DNA of 13,746 nt. Origin: Selenomonadales bacterium UBA7018 (GTDB taxonomy: Bacteria; Bacillota; Negativicutes; Selenomonadales; Selenomonadaceae). Position 1 is the stretch's first letter; every line of letters starts with the position of its first letter. The stretch is taken from contig DJWY01000026.1 of assembly GCA_002448305.1 (NCBI GenBank), positions 23,182 through 36,927 on the forward strand, in the 5' to 3' direction. Made by a program: the position numbers and the translations under genes. Below are positions 1-6,426 of the stretch, piece after piece. Below the pieces are notes generated by a model. That model ran no database searches. It was given only the letters and a program-made list of their open reading frames with translations, and had not been told where the DNA came from.

Positions 1-80
1 TTCAAAGCCGTTTCAAGCCGCAAAATTTCATTTCAAGCGTTCAAAATCAGTTTCAAACGCTAAAATTGTCTTCAAATCGC
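1..80. repeat. Degenerate spaced TTCAA motifs upstream of mnmA
   Basis: The pentamer TTCAA occurs at 1, 12, 32, 40, 52 and 71. Four of these (12, 32, 52, 71) lie 19-20 bases apart, about two helical turns, and the TTTCAARCG-type core is followed by CAAAATT or TAAAATT. A 20-base period is not a multiple of three, which argues against a protein repeat, although one plus-strand frame is open from 1 to a TAA at 61-63 and could be the tail of a gene beginning outside the window. It sits just before the mnmA promoter, so it could be a tandem operator or only AT-rich spacer. The function is unknown. Confidence 0.4.
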
Positions 81-86
81 TTTTGG

Positions 87-97
87 TGTGTTATAAT
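87..97 (+). promoter_or_regulatory. Extended -10 promoter of mnmA
   Basis: The string TGTGTTATAAT contains a perfect TATAAT (92-97) preceded by TG plus one base, the extended -10 form. No good -35 lies at 17 bases; TTCAAA at 71-76 is 15 bases upstream. The mnmA Shine-Dalgarno GGAGGT follows at 105-110, so the leader would be very short. The same TGTGNTATAAT string precedes three other units in the window. Confidence 0.6.
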
Positions 98-117
98 CGC
101 TCGCGGAGGTGTTTTTT

Positions 118-1140
118 ATGGAAAAAGTAGCCGTCGCAATGAGTGGAGGCGTCGATAGCTCGCTTGTAGCCGCTCTTTTGCTCAAAAATCGCTTTCAAGT
201 CGTCGGAATTACTATGTTGCTCGCTGATAATCAAATTTCCGCCGCAGATGCTAAAAATGTTTGCGATTTTTTGGGCATAAAGCACTTTGTCGCCGATTTT
301 AGGCAAATTTTCCGCGATAAGGTTGAAAATTACTTCGTCAATGAATATCTGCGCGGCAAAACGCCTAATCCTTGCGTCCAATGCAATAAATTTATTAAAT
401 TCGGTGCGCTCTTCGACTTCGCAAGCACTTTGGGCGCAAATTTTCTCGCAACGGGGCATTATGCCAGAATTATTTTCGAGGATAACCGCTTCAAACTAAA
501 AAAAGCCGCCGATTTAAAAAAAGATCAGTCCTACGTCCTTTATAACTTGACGCCGGATAAACTTTCGCGAATTATTTTGCCGCTCGGCGACTTTTCTAAG
601 GAAAAAACTCGCGAACTTGCCGAAAATTTAAATTTGCCCGTCGCTAATAAGCCCGATAGCCAAGAAATTTGCTTTGTGCCCAATGACGATTATAAAAAAT
701 TCATTTCGGAAAGAAATCCTGCCGCGCAGGCATTGCAAGCCGGAAAAATCGTCGATTTAAGCGGAAAAATTCTCGGAAATCATAACGGCGTTGCAAATTA
801 CACGATTGGACAGCGAAAAGGCTTAGGAATTGCCGCACCGGAGCCGATTTACGTCACTAAACTCGACGTTGCAAATAAAAAAGTCGTCGTCGGGAGCAAC
901 GACAACCTTTTTTCTAAATTTTTAACGGCAAATGACGTTCATTGGATTTACAAACCGATTTTGCCTAAGAATTTGCAAGCAAAAATTCGTTACGGTGCAA
1001 AATTCGCCGATTGCACGGTTTTTGAGGAAGAAAATTTGCTAAAAGTTGAGTTTTCGGAGCCGCAACGCGCTATAACGTCCGGTCAATCGATAGTTTTCTA
1101 TGATAAAGACGAAGTTTTAGGCGGCGCGATTATCTATTGA
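118..1140 (+). CDS. mnmA: tRNA-specific 2-thiouridylase MnmA
   Basis: MnmA is the cytoplasmic ATP-dependent enzyme that puts sulfur on C2 of the wobble uridine in tRNAs for Lys, Glu and Gln, taking persulfide sulfur from a cysteine desulfurase relay. The 340-residue product has the N-terminal PP-loop SGGVDSS (residues 9-15), the TPNPCVQCN segment with the expected catalytic Cys86, an ATGHYAR motif (about 111-117), and the second active Cys185 in DSQEICF. The central NYTIGQRKGLG stretch and C-terminal beta-rich part also match the family, and the length is normal. I place the start at ATG 118 because GGAGGT at 105-110 is well spaced for it; an in-frame GTG at 109 overlaps that site. cysK follows after 53 bases without a terminator, so the two may be co-transcribed. 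No desulfurase gene is visible in the window. Confidence 0.95.
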   Translation: MEKVAVAMSGGVDSSLVAALLLKNRFQVVGITMLLADNQISAADAKNVCDFLGIKHFVADFRQIFRDKVENYFVNEYLRGKTPNPCVQCNKFIKFGALFDFASTLGANFLATGHYARIIFEDNRFKLKKAADLKKDQSYVLYNLTPDKLSRIILPLGDFSKEKTRELAENLNLPVANKPDSQEICFVPNDDYKKFISERNPAAQALQAGKIVDLSGKILGNHNGVANYTIGQRKGLGIAAPEPIYVTKLDVANKKVVVGSNDNLFSKFLTANDVHWIYKPILPKNLQAKIRYGAKFADCTVFEEENLLKVEFSEPQRAITSGQSIVFYDKDEVLGGAIIY

Positions 1141-1162
1141 CAAAATCTGCGCATGATATAAA
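1137..1162 (+). promoter_or_regulatory. Possible internal promoter for cysK
   Basis: A consensus TTGACA (1137-1142) overlaps the mnmA stop codon, and TATAAA (1157-1162) preceded by TG plus A forms an extended -10. The spacer is only 14 bases, shorter than optimal, so use of the -35 is doubtful and the extended -10 may act alone. This would let cysK be transcribed independently of mnmA. Confidence 0.35.
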
Positions 1163-1193
1163 ATTCTGGCATAAAATTTTAGGAGGAATTCAA

Positions 1194-2123
1194 ATGGGAA
1201 AGATTTATAAGAGCGTCACGGAGCTAATTGGCAATACTCCACTGCTTGAGGCGAGCAATTTTGCGTCGAAAGTCGGTTTCAACGGCAAACTTTTAGTCAA
1301 ACTGGAGTATTTTAATCCCGCCGGCAGCGTAAAGGACAGAATTGCGAAGGCGATGATTGAAACTGCCGAGCGCGAAGGCAAAATCCAGAAAAATTCTGTG
1401 ATAATCGAGCCGACGAGCGGCAATACGGGCATAGGGCTGGCGAGTTTTGCGGCGGCGAGAGGTTATCGAGCGATTTTGACTATGCCGGAGACGATGAGCG
1501 TTGAACGTCGGCAACTTTTGAAGGCTTACGGCGCGGAAATTGTCCTGACTGAGGGCGCAAAGGGCATGAAGGGCGCGATTGCTAAGGCTGAAGAGCTTGC
1601 AAAGGAAATTCCGAATGCTTTTATCCCGTCGCAGTTCACAAATCCGGCAAATCCTGCCGCGCATAAGGCTACAGGCGCGGAAATTTGGAACGATACGGAC
1701 GGAAAAGTTGATATTTTCGTTGCGGGCGTGGGCACGGGCGGAACTTTATCGGGCGTCGGCAAATTTCTTAAGTCTAAGAACCAAAATATCAAAATTATCG
1801 CGGTCGAACCGGCAACTTCGCCTGTTTTATCGCAAGGAAAGTCCGGTGCGCATAAAATTCAAGGAATTGGCGCGGGCTTTGTCCCCGAAACTTTAGACAC
1901 GACGATTTATGACGAAGTTTTTCCGGTTGAGAACGAAGCCGCCTTTAAATTTGGCAGAGAATTTGCGCGTTCGGAGGGAATTTTAGTAGGAATTTCATCT
2001 GGCGCGGCACTTGCGGCGGCTTTTGAGCTTTCAAAGCGCGAAAATTTCGCCGGAAAGACTTTCGTAGTACTTTTGCCCGATACCGGCGATAGATATTTAT
2101 CAACTGACCTTTTCAAAGACTAA
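1194..2123 (+). CDS. cysK: Cysteine synthase A (O-acetylserine sulfhydrylase)
   Basis: This PLP enzyme makes L-cysteine from O-acetyl-L-serine and sulfide in the cytoplasm. The 309-residue product has the usual length. It contains the PLP lysine in NPAGSVKDR (Lys47), the substrate loop TSGNTG (74-79), the glycine-rich phosphate-binding loop GVGTGGT (178-184), and the C-terminal GISSGAA segment whose serine (about 268-269) contacts the PLP pyridine nitrogen. The C-terminus LLPDTGDRYLST is typical of CysK/CysM. Start ATG 1194 is chosen for AGGAGG at 1181-1186; an upstream in-frame TTG at 1137 would need an unsupported N-terminal extension. It lies 53 bases after mnmA and ends in an intrinsic terminator. 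Distinction between CysK and CysM from sequence alone is not absolute, but length and motifs favour CysK. Confidence 0.93.
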   Translation: MGKIYKSVTELIGNTPLLEASNFASKVGFNGKLLVKLEYFNPAGSVKDRIAKAMIETAEREGKIQKNSVIIEPTSGNTGIGLASFAAARGYRAILTMPETMSVERRQLLKAYGAEIVLTEGAKGMKGAIAKAEELAKEIPNAFIPSQFTNPANPAAHKATGAEIWNDTDGKVDIFVAGVGTGGTLSGVGKFLKSKNQNIKIIAVEPATSPVLSQGKSGAHKIQGIGAGFVPETLDTTIYDEVFPVENEAAFKFGREFARSEGILVGISSGAALAAAFELSKRENFAGKTFVVLLPDTGDRYLSTDLFKD

Positions 2124-2140
2124 AATTTATTTATAGTGGC

Positions 2141-2179
2141 AAAAAAAACCGGCGAGCGATTAAGCCTGCCGTTTTTTTT
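2141..2179 (+). terminator. Intrinsic terminator after cysK, probably bidirectional
   Basis: An A-run, the arms CGGCGAGC and GCCTGCCG (eight positions with one G-U and one A-C mismatch), and a run of eight T form a Rho-independent hairpin 18 bases past cysK. The flanking A and T runs make it usable from the minus strand too, where it meets the end of the decayed lipoprotein frame. Confidence 0.75.
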
Positions 2180-2439
2180 ATATAAAAATGCCAAAAAAAA
2201 GCTCAAATTCCATGCCCTGCATACAAGGTTGCGTCCCAGATAACGCAGGAATGATGATATTCATTTTTAGCGGGGTCGTGGAAAGCGAAATATTTGCCGC
2301 GATACTCCGAAGGATTTTCCACAATACCGAAGACCGCCGAAGTAAGGTCGACGTCGATTTTTTTCCGGCTCAAAATTCTTTTTGTCGCCGCAACCAACTA
2401 AAAACATAGCCGCGCAGATGATTATCATAAATTTTTCAT
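2178..2439 (-). pseudogene. Decayed small lipoprotein gene with several frameshifts
   Basis: Reading the minus strand from ATG 2439, repair of an A-run (2432-2436) gives a lipoprotein signal peptide ending in the lipobox LVGC-G. A second indel in the A7 run (2358-2364) leads into IDVDLTSAVFGIVENPSEYR, then GKYFAFHDPAKNEYHHSCVI and WDAT. A third lesion near 2215-2230 joins to CMQGMEFEL, after which the frame runs out at 2178 in the terminator. The pattern of a residue-rich EYxGK segment, HSCVIxDAT and CxQGxEF resembles, from memory, OB-like lipoproteins found beside metal permeases in Firmicutes. At least three frame breaks plus a missing C-terminus indicate true decay rather than one sequencing error. 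Its start overlaps the stop of the preceding frame (ATGA), a remnant of translational coupling. Confidence 0.6.
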
Positions 2440-2579
2440 GATAAGCTCCCGAAATGATTGAGCGCGAGGCAAATTACAAATGTCAGCGCGTCACCTATCA
2501 AGGAAAAACATTTCAGCACCAAAGTTGAGTCCAAAAGCGACGAGCAAAGCGCAAACAGCACGCCCGCTATCAGCGCATT
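2436..2579 (-). pseudogene. Remnant of an ABC-3 (ZnuB/MntB-type) permease N-terminus
   Basis: The minus-strand frame open from 2579 to TGA 2436-2438 reads NALIAGVLFALCSSLLDSTL, then VLKCFSLIGDALTFVICLAL and a short tail. The order AGVL-ALCSSLL-VLK-FSLIGDAL matches, from family knowledge, the start of zinc/manganese ABC permeases, where AGxLxALxxxLxGxFLVLRRxSLIGDALSH is typical. Only about 46 residues remain of a protein normally near 270, and no in-frame ATG is present; an ATG at the GAAATGCG site is one base out of frame. It is read as the stump of an internally deleted gene. An alternative is a genuine tiny membrane protein starting at a GTG, which I consider less likely because the neighbours are also broken. 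Confidence 0.5.
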
Positions 2580-2659
2580 TCAGGTGTAAGGTAGAAGGGA
2601 ATTTTGCGAATAATTTTGCCGTCCTGCGCGGGCTTATCGCTCCCGCATGCTGAAAAAAC
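2570..2659 (-). pseudogene. Lipoprotein-like fragment fused to permease start
   Basis: Directly after galE the minus-strand frame 2659-2570 reads VFSACGSDKPAQDGKIIRKI followed by PFYLTPEMR and a stop. SAC-G is a lipobox-like junction, but the signal peptide before it is cut by TGA at 2660-2662. The tail YLTPEMR followed, after a one-base shift, by NALIAGVL looks like the true beginning of the ABC-3 permease remnant. It could therefore be the stub of the cognate metal-binding lipoprotein (ZnuA-like) joined by deletion to the permease start. The match is short and the identification is tentative. Confidence 0.35.
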
Positions 2660-2663
2660 TCAA

Positions 2664-3652
2664 TCAATCATTGTAGCCGTTTGGGTGCGACTTATGCCAA
2701 GTCCAAGCGGTTGCGATAATTTTTTCCATATCGGCAAATTGCGGATACCAATTCAGAATGGATTTTGCCTTATCACTGGAGGCGATAAGTTGGGCAGGGT
2801 CGCCAGCGCGTCGCGTTCCAATTTTGGTTTTAATTTTCTGCCCCGTAACTTTTTGAGCTGTAGCAATCATTTCTTTGACAGAAAAGCCTTTCCCGTTGCC
2901 GAGATTGAAAACATTTGATTTGCCGCCGTTGTGAAGATAGTTTAAAGCTAAAATGTGTGCGTTGGCAAGGTCGATAACGTGAATGTAATCGCGCAAGCAA
3001 GTTCCGTCGGGCGTGGGGTAATCGTCGCCGAAAATGGTGATGTGGTCGCGTTTACCGAGTGGCACTTGCAAAATTAACGGGATTAGATGTGTTTCGGGGT
3101 GGTGGTCTTCGCCGATTAAGCCGCCTTCGAGCGCGCCTGCCGCATTAAAATAGCGCAAGCTGACAAAGCGAATACCGTTTGCGCGGCTAACCCACTTCAT
3201 CATTTTTTCCATAATTAGTTTGGATTCGCCATAAGGATTAATTGGTTGCGTTCTGTCGTCTTCCTCGATAGGGAATTTTTCCGGCTCGCCGTAAGTAGCA
3301 GCAGTAGAGCTGAAAACAATTTTATCAACGCCATTCTAACCATTGATTCTAATAAAATCTGCATTCCGTAAACGTTGTTGTTGAAATATTTTAGGGGCTT
3401 TTCGACGATTTCTCCCGCCTCTATGAAGGCGGCGAAATGAATCACGGCTTCGATTTTATTTTCGATAAAAATTTTGTCGAGAATTTTGGCGTCGCGAATA
3501 TCGCCTTGATAAAATTTGGCGGTAGGATTGATTGCGCCGCGATGACCAGTTTGAAGATTATCGACGATAACGACTTCTTCTCTGGCTTTCACTAACTGAT
3601 AAACCGTGTGCGAACCGATATAGCCCGCGCCGCCGCATACCAGAATTGCCAT
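2664..3652 (-). pseudogene. galE: UDP-glucose 4-epimerase, single frameshift
   Basis: GalE interconverts UDP-glucose and UDP-galactose with bound NAD in the Leloir pathway and in supply of surface-glycan sugars. From ATG 3652 (Shine-Dalgarno AAGGAG at 3661-3666) the first frame gives the Rossmann motif GGAGYIGSH (7-15) and continues to GMQILLESMVR. Near 3333-3336 one base is missing: the expected Arg-Asn-Gly reads AGAATGG instead of AGAAATGG. Translation then runs out of frame to a stop at 3215. In the shifted frame the rest of GalE is intact: FSSTAATYGEP, the catalytic NPYGESK (3219-3239), FVSLRYFNAAGA, and DYIHVIDLA, ending at 2664. Repaired, it would be 329 residues, normal for GalE. As given it is broken, either a recent mutation or an error in a short A-run; all else in the two halves looks conserved. 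Confidence 0.9.
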
Positions 3653-3685
3653 TAAAAACACTCCTTAAATTATTATTGAAAGTAG

Positions 3686-3696
3686 ATTATATCACA
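3686..3696 (-). promoter_or_regulatory. Extended -10 promoter of galE
   Basis: On the minus strand the bases read TGTGATATAAT: a perfect TATAAT preceded by TG plus one base. It lies about 20 bases before the galE Shine-Dalgarno. No convincing -35 is seen at 17 bases (TCGATA). The identical eleven-base string precedes the solute-binding lipoprotein gene and rpsB. Confidence 0.6.
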
Positions 3697-3728
3697 GCTT
3701 CAAAATAATATCGAATGAAAATTTATAC

Positions 3729-3765
3729 AAAAAAAGGGCTAAACTTTTTTTCAGAAGTCGCGCCC
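3729..3765 (-). terminator. Intrinsic terminator of the HAD phosphatase gene
   Basis: On the minus strand GGGC and ACTT pair with AAGT and GCCC, separated by a three-by-three internal loop (GCG/TTA) and closed by an eight-base loop, followed by a run of T. It starts 18 bases past the stop codon of the upstream minus-strand gene and separates it from the galE promoter. Confidence 0.65.
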
Positions 3766-3782
3766 CAAAATTTGTTCGTTTA

Positions 3783-4865
3783 TTATTCAGCGCGTTTGAC
3801 GTCGTCGCCGAAAATGGTTTTAAAGTCGTTGCGCATGGAAATTTGCACCCAGCCATTTTTTTCAGCAAGTTTTATGCAACCATTAGCCTTGTCAAAGTTG
3901 CCCAGTTCGCGCTCTGTGTCGTCGCAGATAACGAAAAATGCCAAGCTCTTATATTTATTGCCCGTTATCGCGTAATTTAACATGGAAGTATCGCCGCCGC
4001 TGTTCCCGAACGCTAAAACTGGTTGCTTGCCGATTTCGTGCTCGATAACAACAACTTTATTCATTTTAAGATTTTTCTTCGTCAGTCCGCCGCGAATTAA
4101 ATAATCATCTTTCGTGTAAGCGTAATTATCAGCGGAAACGTCGCCTTGATTCGCCGCTATTATCTCTGGATTCGTGCCGATTATTTGGTTATACGGTATT
4201 TTCAGCACTTCCGACGCCATAACGCGCATTGCCGGACGGTCTGAACCTGTTACAACGTACACGGTGAATTGATTCGCCTGCAAATATTTGATTACCTCGA
4301 CCATTGGCAGATAAAATGCCTCGCCCCACTTCATATTCGTTAAACCTTCGACCGGTTTTTCCATAAATTTGCGCACGTACGCTTCATAGTCTTTAGGCGT
4401 CATACCCGCGAAAACTGATTCTTGCGATTTTGCCTCGCCTAAATCAATTCCCTTTGGAAATTTGCCCGTCATAAAGTGCCCTGCTTTAATTTCGGCGTCT
4501 ACCATTTCCGCATAAGCTCTGTCTTCTGCCGACGGCGTATAATCCGGGTCATTTAGGGCGCGTTCAAGGTAAAGCATCCACTCGAAATAGCACGGCGCAC
4601 TTTCGCAAATAAATGTTCCGTCCATATCGAAGACTGCGAGCCTATCTTCCACCGGAATGAAATTTTTGCTCTTCTTGTTCGTCACGTCGGTGACATATTC
4701 GACTAATTTTTGATTCGCGACCGAATTTTTCGTCCAGCATTTGAAATCCTTAGCTTTCTTAACCTGAATTTGTGCAATTTGGTCGCGCGGCATTGCGTCA
4801 ACCGCTCCGAATGAACTAAACGTAATTAATCCCGCCGCGATTGCCGCTAAAATCTTTTTACGCAT
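3783..4865 (-). CDS. Secreted HAD-superfamily phosphatase
   Basis: The 360-residue product begins with a signal peptide (MRKKILAAIAAG, hydrophobic core to about residue 22, AVDA cleavage region), so it should act outside the cytoplasmic membrane. Motif I is FDMDGT with nucleophile Asp80 and Asp82. Motif II is VVTGSD (204-209) with Thr206 or Ser208. Motif III/IV is GNSGGDTS (287-294) with Asp292 coordinating magnesium, and Lys280 is a candidate conserved lysine. A long alpha-helical cap lies between residues 90 and 190. This layout fits phosphoserine-phosphatase-like HAD hydrolases; the substrate cannot be read from the sequence, and a role in scavenging phosphate from organic monoesters is only a guess. 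Start ATG 4865 has GGAGG at 4876-4880. It has its own terminator and a gap from the next gene, so it is likely monocistronic. Confidence 0.85.
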   Translation of the reverse strand: MRKKILAAIAAGLITFSSFGAVDAMPRDQIAQIQVKKAKDFKCWTKNSVANQKLVEYVTDVTNKKSKNFIPVEDRLAVFDMDGTFICESAPCYFEWMLYLERALNDPDYTPSAEDRAYAEMVDAEIKAGHFMTGKFPKGIDLGEAKSQESVFAGMTPKDYEAYVRKFMEKPVEGLTNMKWGEAFYLPMVEVIKYLQANQFTVYVVTGSDRPAMRVMASEVLKIPYNQIIGTNPEIIAANQGDVSADNYAYTKDDYLIRGGLTKKNLKMNKVVVIEHEIGKQPVLAFGNSGGDTSMLNYAITGNKYKSLAFFVICDDTERELGNFDKANGCIKLAEKNGWVQISMRNDFKTIFGDDVKRAE

Positions 4866-4894
4866 ATTTTTTTCGCCTCCGAATATACTTTAGC

Positions 4895-4936
4895 AAAAAA
4901 AAATCCCTCCGTCAACGAATTGCGCAGACGAAGAGA
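4895..4936 (-). terminator. Intrinsic terminator of the lipoprotein unit
   Basis: On the minus strand TCTCTTCGTC pairs with GACGGAGGGA over ten positions (two G-U), with a 13-base loop, followed directly by nine T. It lies about 20 bases past the stop of the 161-residue lipoprotein. The promoter of the next minus-strand gene must start inside or just after it; TTGACG (4910-4915) with TAAAGT (4887-4892) at 17 bases is a weak candidate. Confidence 0.85.
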
Positions 4937-4955
4937 CTTTATCGCCAATTTATTC

Positions 4956-5441
4956 TTACTCAACGTCAGGATTTATTACTACGTCCTCAAAACTACAATC
5001 AATGCTGAAACCGTCATTAAATTGCTTATAAGCGGGGTCTTCTATTATAAAAGTGTAGTAAACTTCCTTCCCGACCGGAAGATTTAACGAAATATCTGTA
5101 AAATGAGTTGCTCCATCGCTAATAACTTTGCCAGTTAAATCCGTCGCCTTAAATTTTATCGTCATTTCATTTAACATCGTGTCGCGCTTGCCGTTATTCG
5201 TTATGCTAATGTAAAATTCCATTTTTCCGTCAAGGAGATTGAAATCATTAATCTTGTAAATGAAAAGACCGTTATTAGATTTCGTTTCAGTGTAGCTTGA
5301 AGAATAATTTACGCCGGACGAAGTGCTTACCTCTACCGAAGATTTTTGCTCAAAGCTCACATTACCTTCAGAACAGCCATTTATAATCAAAACTCCAAGC
5401 ATAAGGCAACAAACAACCGCGAATTTCTTCATAAAGCTCAT
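4956..5441 (-). CDS. Small lipoprotein of unknown function
   Basis: I do not recognise a named family. The 161-residue product has a lipoprotein signal peptide: MSFMKKF, a hydrophobic stretch, then IINGC with lipidated Cys23. A Ser/Thr-rich linker (about 30-55) follows. The remainder is predicted mostly beta: NGLFIYKINDF, KMEFYISITNNG, MTIKFKATDLTG, VGKEVYYTFII, giving an immunoglobulin-like pattern reminiscent of DUF4352/DUF5067 extracellular domains; that is inference. The start ATG 5441 has AGGAGG eight bases upstream, better than the internal ATG three codons later. It lies 36 bases after the solute-binding lipoprotein gene with no terminator between, so both are likely one operon and both products should sit on the outer face of the cytoplasmic membrane or in the envelope. 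Confidence 0.75.
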   Translation of the reverse strand: MSFMKKFAVVCCLMLGVLIINGCSEGNVSFEQKSSVEVSTSSGVNYSSSYTETKSNNGLFIYKINDFNLLDGKMEFYISITNNGKRDTMLNEMTIKFKATDLTGKVISDGATHFTDISLNLPVGKEVYYTFIIEDPAYKQFNDGFSIDCSFEDVVINPDVE

Positions 5442-5477
5442 AAAATAAACCTCCTAAAACTATGCCGCCGCTTTTAT

Positions 5478-6317
5478 TTATTTCTTGCTAATGTGGACAA
5501 TGTTATCGTGATAATACGGGTCAGTTATGTCTATTCCTTCCGGTTGGTCGATATTCGCTGGAATTAACGTGTTGTCCTTCGGAACTGCTACCCAAAAGAC
5601 AACGTCTGCGCCCTTTGAACTTAAAATTGACGCCCTCGCGCCGCTATCTATGCTAATCAGCTCGATATTTTTCCCAATTCGCTTTGAAACTTCCGATAAA
5701 ACTGCCGTGCTAAAGCCTGTCGGCGTTCCGTCAGCTGAAATCATATCGAACGGTGGCAAATCGCCCGTTACCGCAACTTTTATCGTGTCCGCGCCTTCAA
5801 TTTCCGAAATTTCAACTGCTGGCGGCTCTGTACCGCCTTTTATGTCAATTATGTACTGCTTTGACAGCTTAATTAACGTGCCGTCGGTCGTCATTTCCTT
5901 TATCGCCTTGTTTAAATCGTTTTTCAGCATTTTATCGCCCTTGCGCACTGCAAAACAGAATGAATCCGTTAAAATTTTATTGCTCGGCAAAAGTTCTTTG
6001 TCAGGAGATTTTTGGAGCATGTAATCGGCAACGCTTTGATAAGTGCTGAGCATATCAATTTGCCCAGATTCAAGCGCAAGTTGCATATCGTTCATTCTGT
6101 CGAAATATTTGTAAGTAGCGTCGAGATCTGCCTTTGACGGGCGATAACTTTTCTCCAATTTGCTCATAAGCTCATTATATTCGAGTTCGCTTGCGTTCAA
6201 ATGCGTTATCACGCCGATTTTAGCATTTTCTTTGGGCTTAGGCGCATTTTCTCCGCCGCCGCAACCTGTAATCAGCAGACAAACCGCGCAGATTGCCGCC
6301 AAAATGGATTTCTTCAA
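5478..6317 (-). CDS. Solute-binding lipoprotein (SBP_bac_3-like), lobes in swapped order
   Basis: The 279-residue product has a lipobox LITGC (Cys19). Residues 33-156 resemble the second lobe of amino-acid-type solute-binding proteins: KIGVITHL, LESGQIDML (82-90), FAVRKGD (122-128), DGTLIKLSKQY (145-155). Residues 178-269 resemble the first lobe: IKVAVTGDLPPF (179-190), GFSTAVLSEVSKRIG (201-215), DSGARASIL, ITDPYY (264-269). Thus the elements appear in the reverse of the usual order. It should bind a small polar solute at the cell surface, but no ABC permease or ATPase gene is nearby, so sensing or scavenging with a remote transporter is possible. The start is TTG 6317, supported by AAGGAG at 6328-6333. 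An extended -10 lies upstream at 6349-6359. I recall similar whole proteins in Firmicutes, so the arrangement is probably conserved. Confidence 0.8.
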   Translation of the reverse strand: MKKSILAAICAVCLLITGCGGGENAPKPKENAKIGVITHLNASELEYNELMSKLEKSYRPSKADLDATYKYFDRMNDMQLALESGQIDMLSTYQSVADYMLQKSPDKELLPSNKILTDSFCFAVRKGDKMLKNDLNKAIKEMTTDGTLIKLSKQYIIDIKGGTEPPAVEISEIEGADTIKVAVTGDLPPFDMISADGTPTGFSTAVLSEVSKRIGKNIELISIDSGARASILSSKGADVVFWVAVPKDNTLIPANIDQPEGIDITDPYYHDNIVHISKK

Positions 6318-6348
6318 GATAAATCAACTCCTTAAAATTATTTCGCCG

Positions 6349-6359
6349 ATTATATCACA
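6349..6359 (-). promoter_or_regulatory. Extended -10 promoter of the solute-binding lipoprotein unit
   Basis: The minus strand reads TGTGATATAAT, a perfect TATAAT with TG extension, 16 bases upstream of the Shine-Dalgarno site. The place of a -35 falls inside the tsf terminator and is poor (CAGATT), so the extended -10 probably does the work. Confidence 0.6.
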
Positions 6360-6364
6360 TAGAT

Positions 6365-6396
6365 AAAAAAAAATCTGCCTTGCGGCAGTAAAAAAA
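6365..6396 (-). terminator. Intrinsic terminator of rpsB-tsf
   Basis: On the minus strand CTGCC and GGCAG enclose a GCAA tetraloop, with T-runs on both sides (nine T downstream). GCAA is a stable GNRA loop. It begins about 30 bases after the tsf stop codon and ends the ribosomal operon. Confidence 0.85.
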
Positions 6397-6426
6397 CTTT
6401 TATAAACGCATTTATTTAACAGTGAT

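Noticed and set aside
2188..2409. A 73-codon plus-strand frame in the decayed region
   Set aside because: It has no Shine-Dalgarno site or recognisable product. The opposite strand shows a lipoprotein pattern in split frames, which explains this DNA better.
2604..2918. A 104-codon plus-strand frame
   Set aside because: It lies opposite the conserved C-terminal half of galE and has no supporting features.
5527..6024. A 165-codon plus-strand frame opposite the solute-binding lipoprotein
   Set aside because: It lacks a ribosome-binding site and the opposite frame has clear family motifs.
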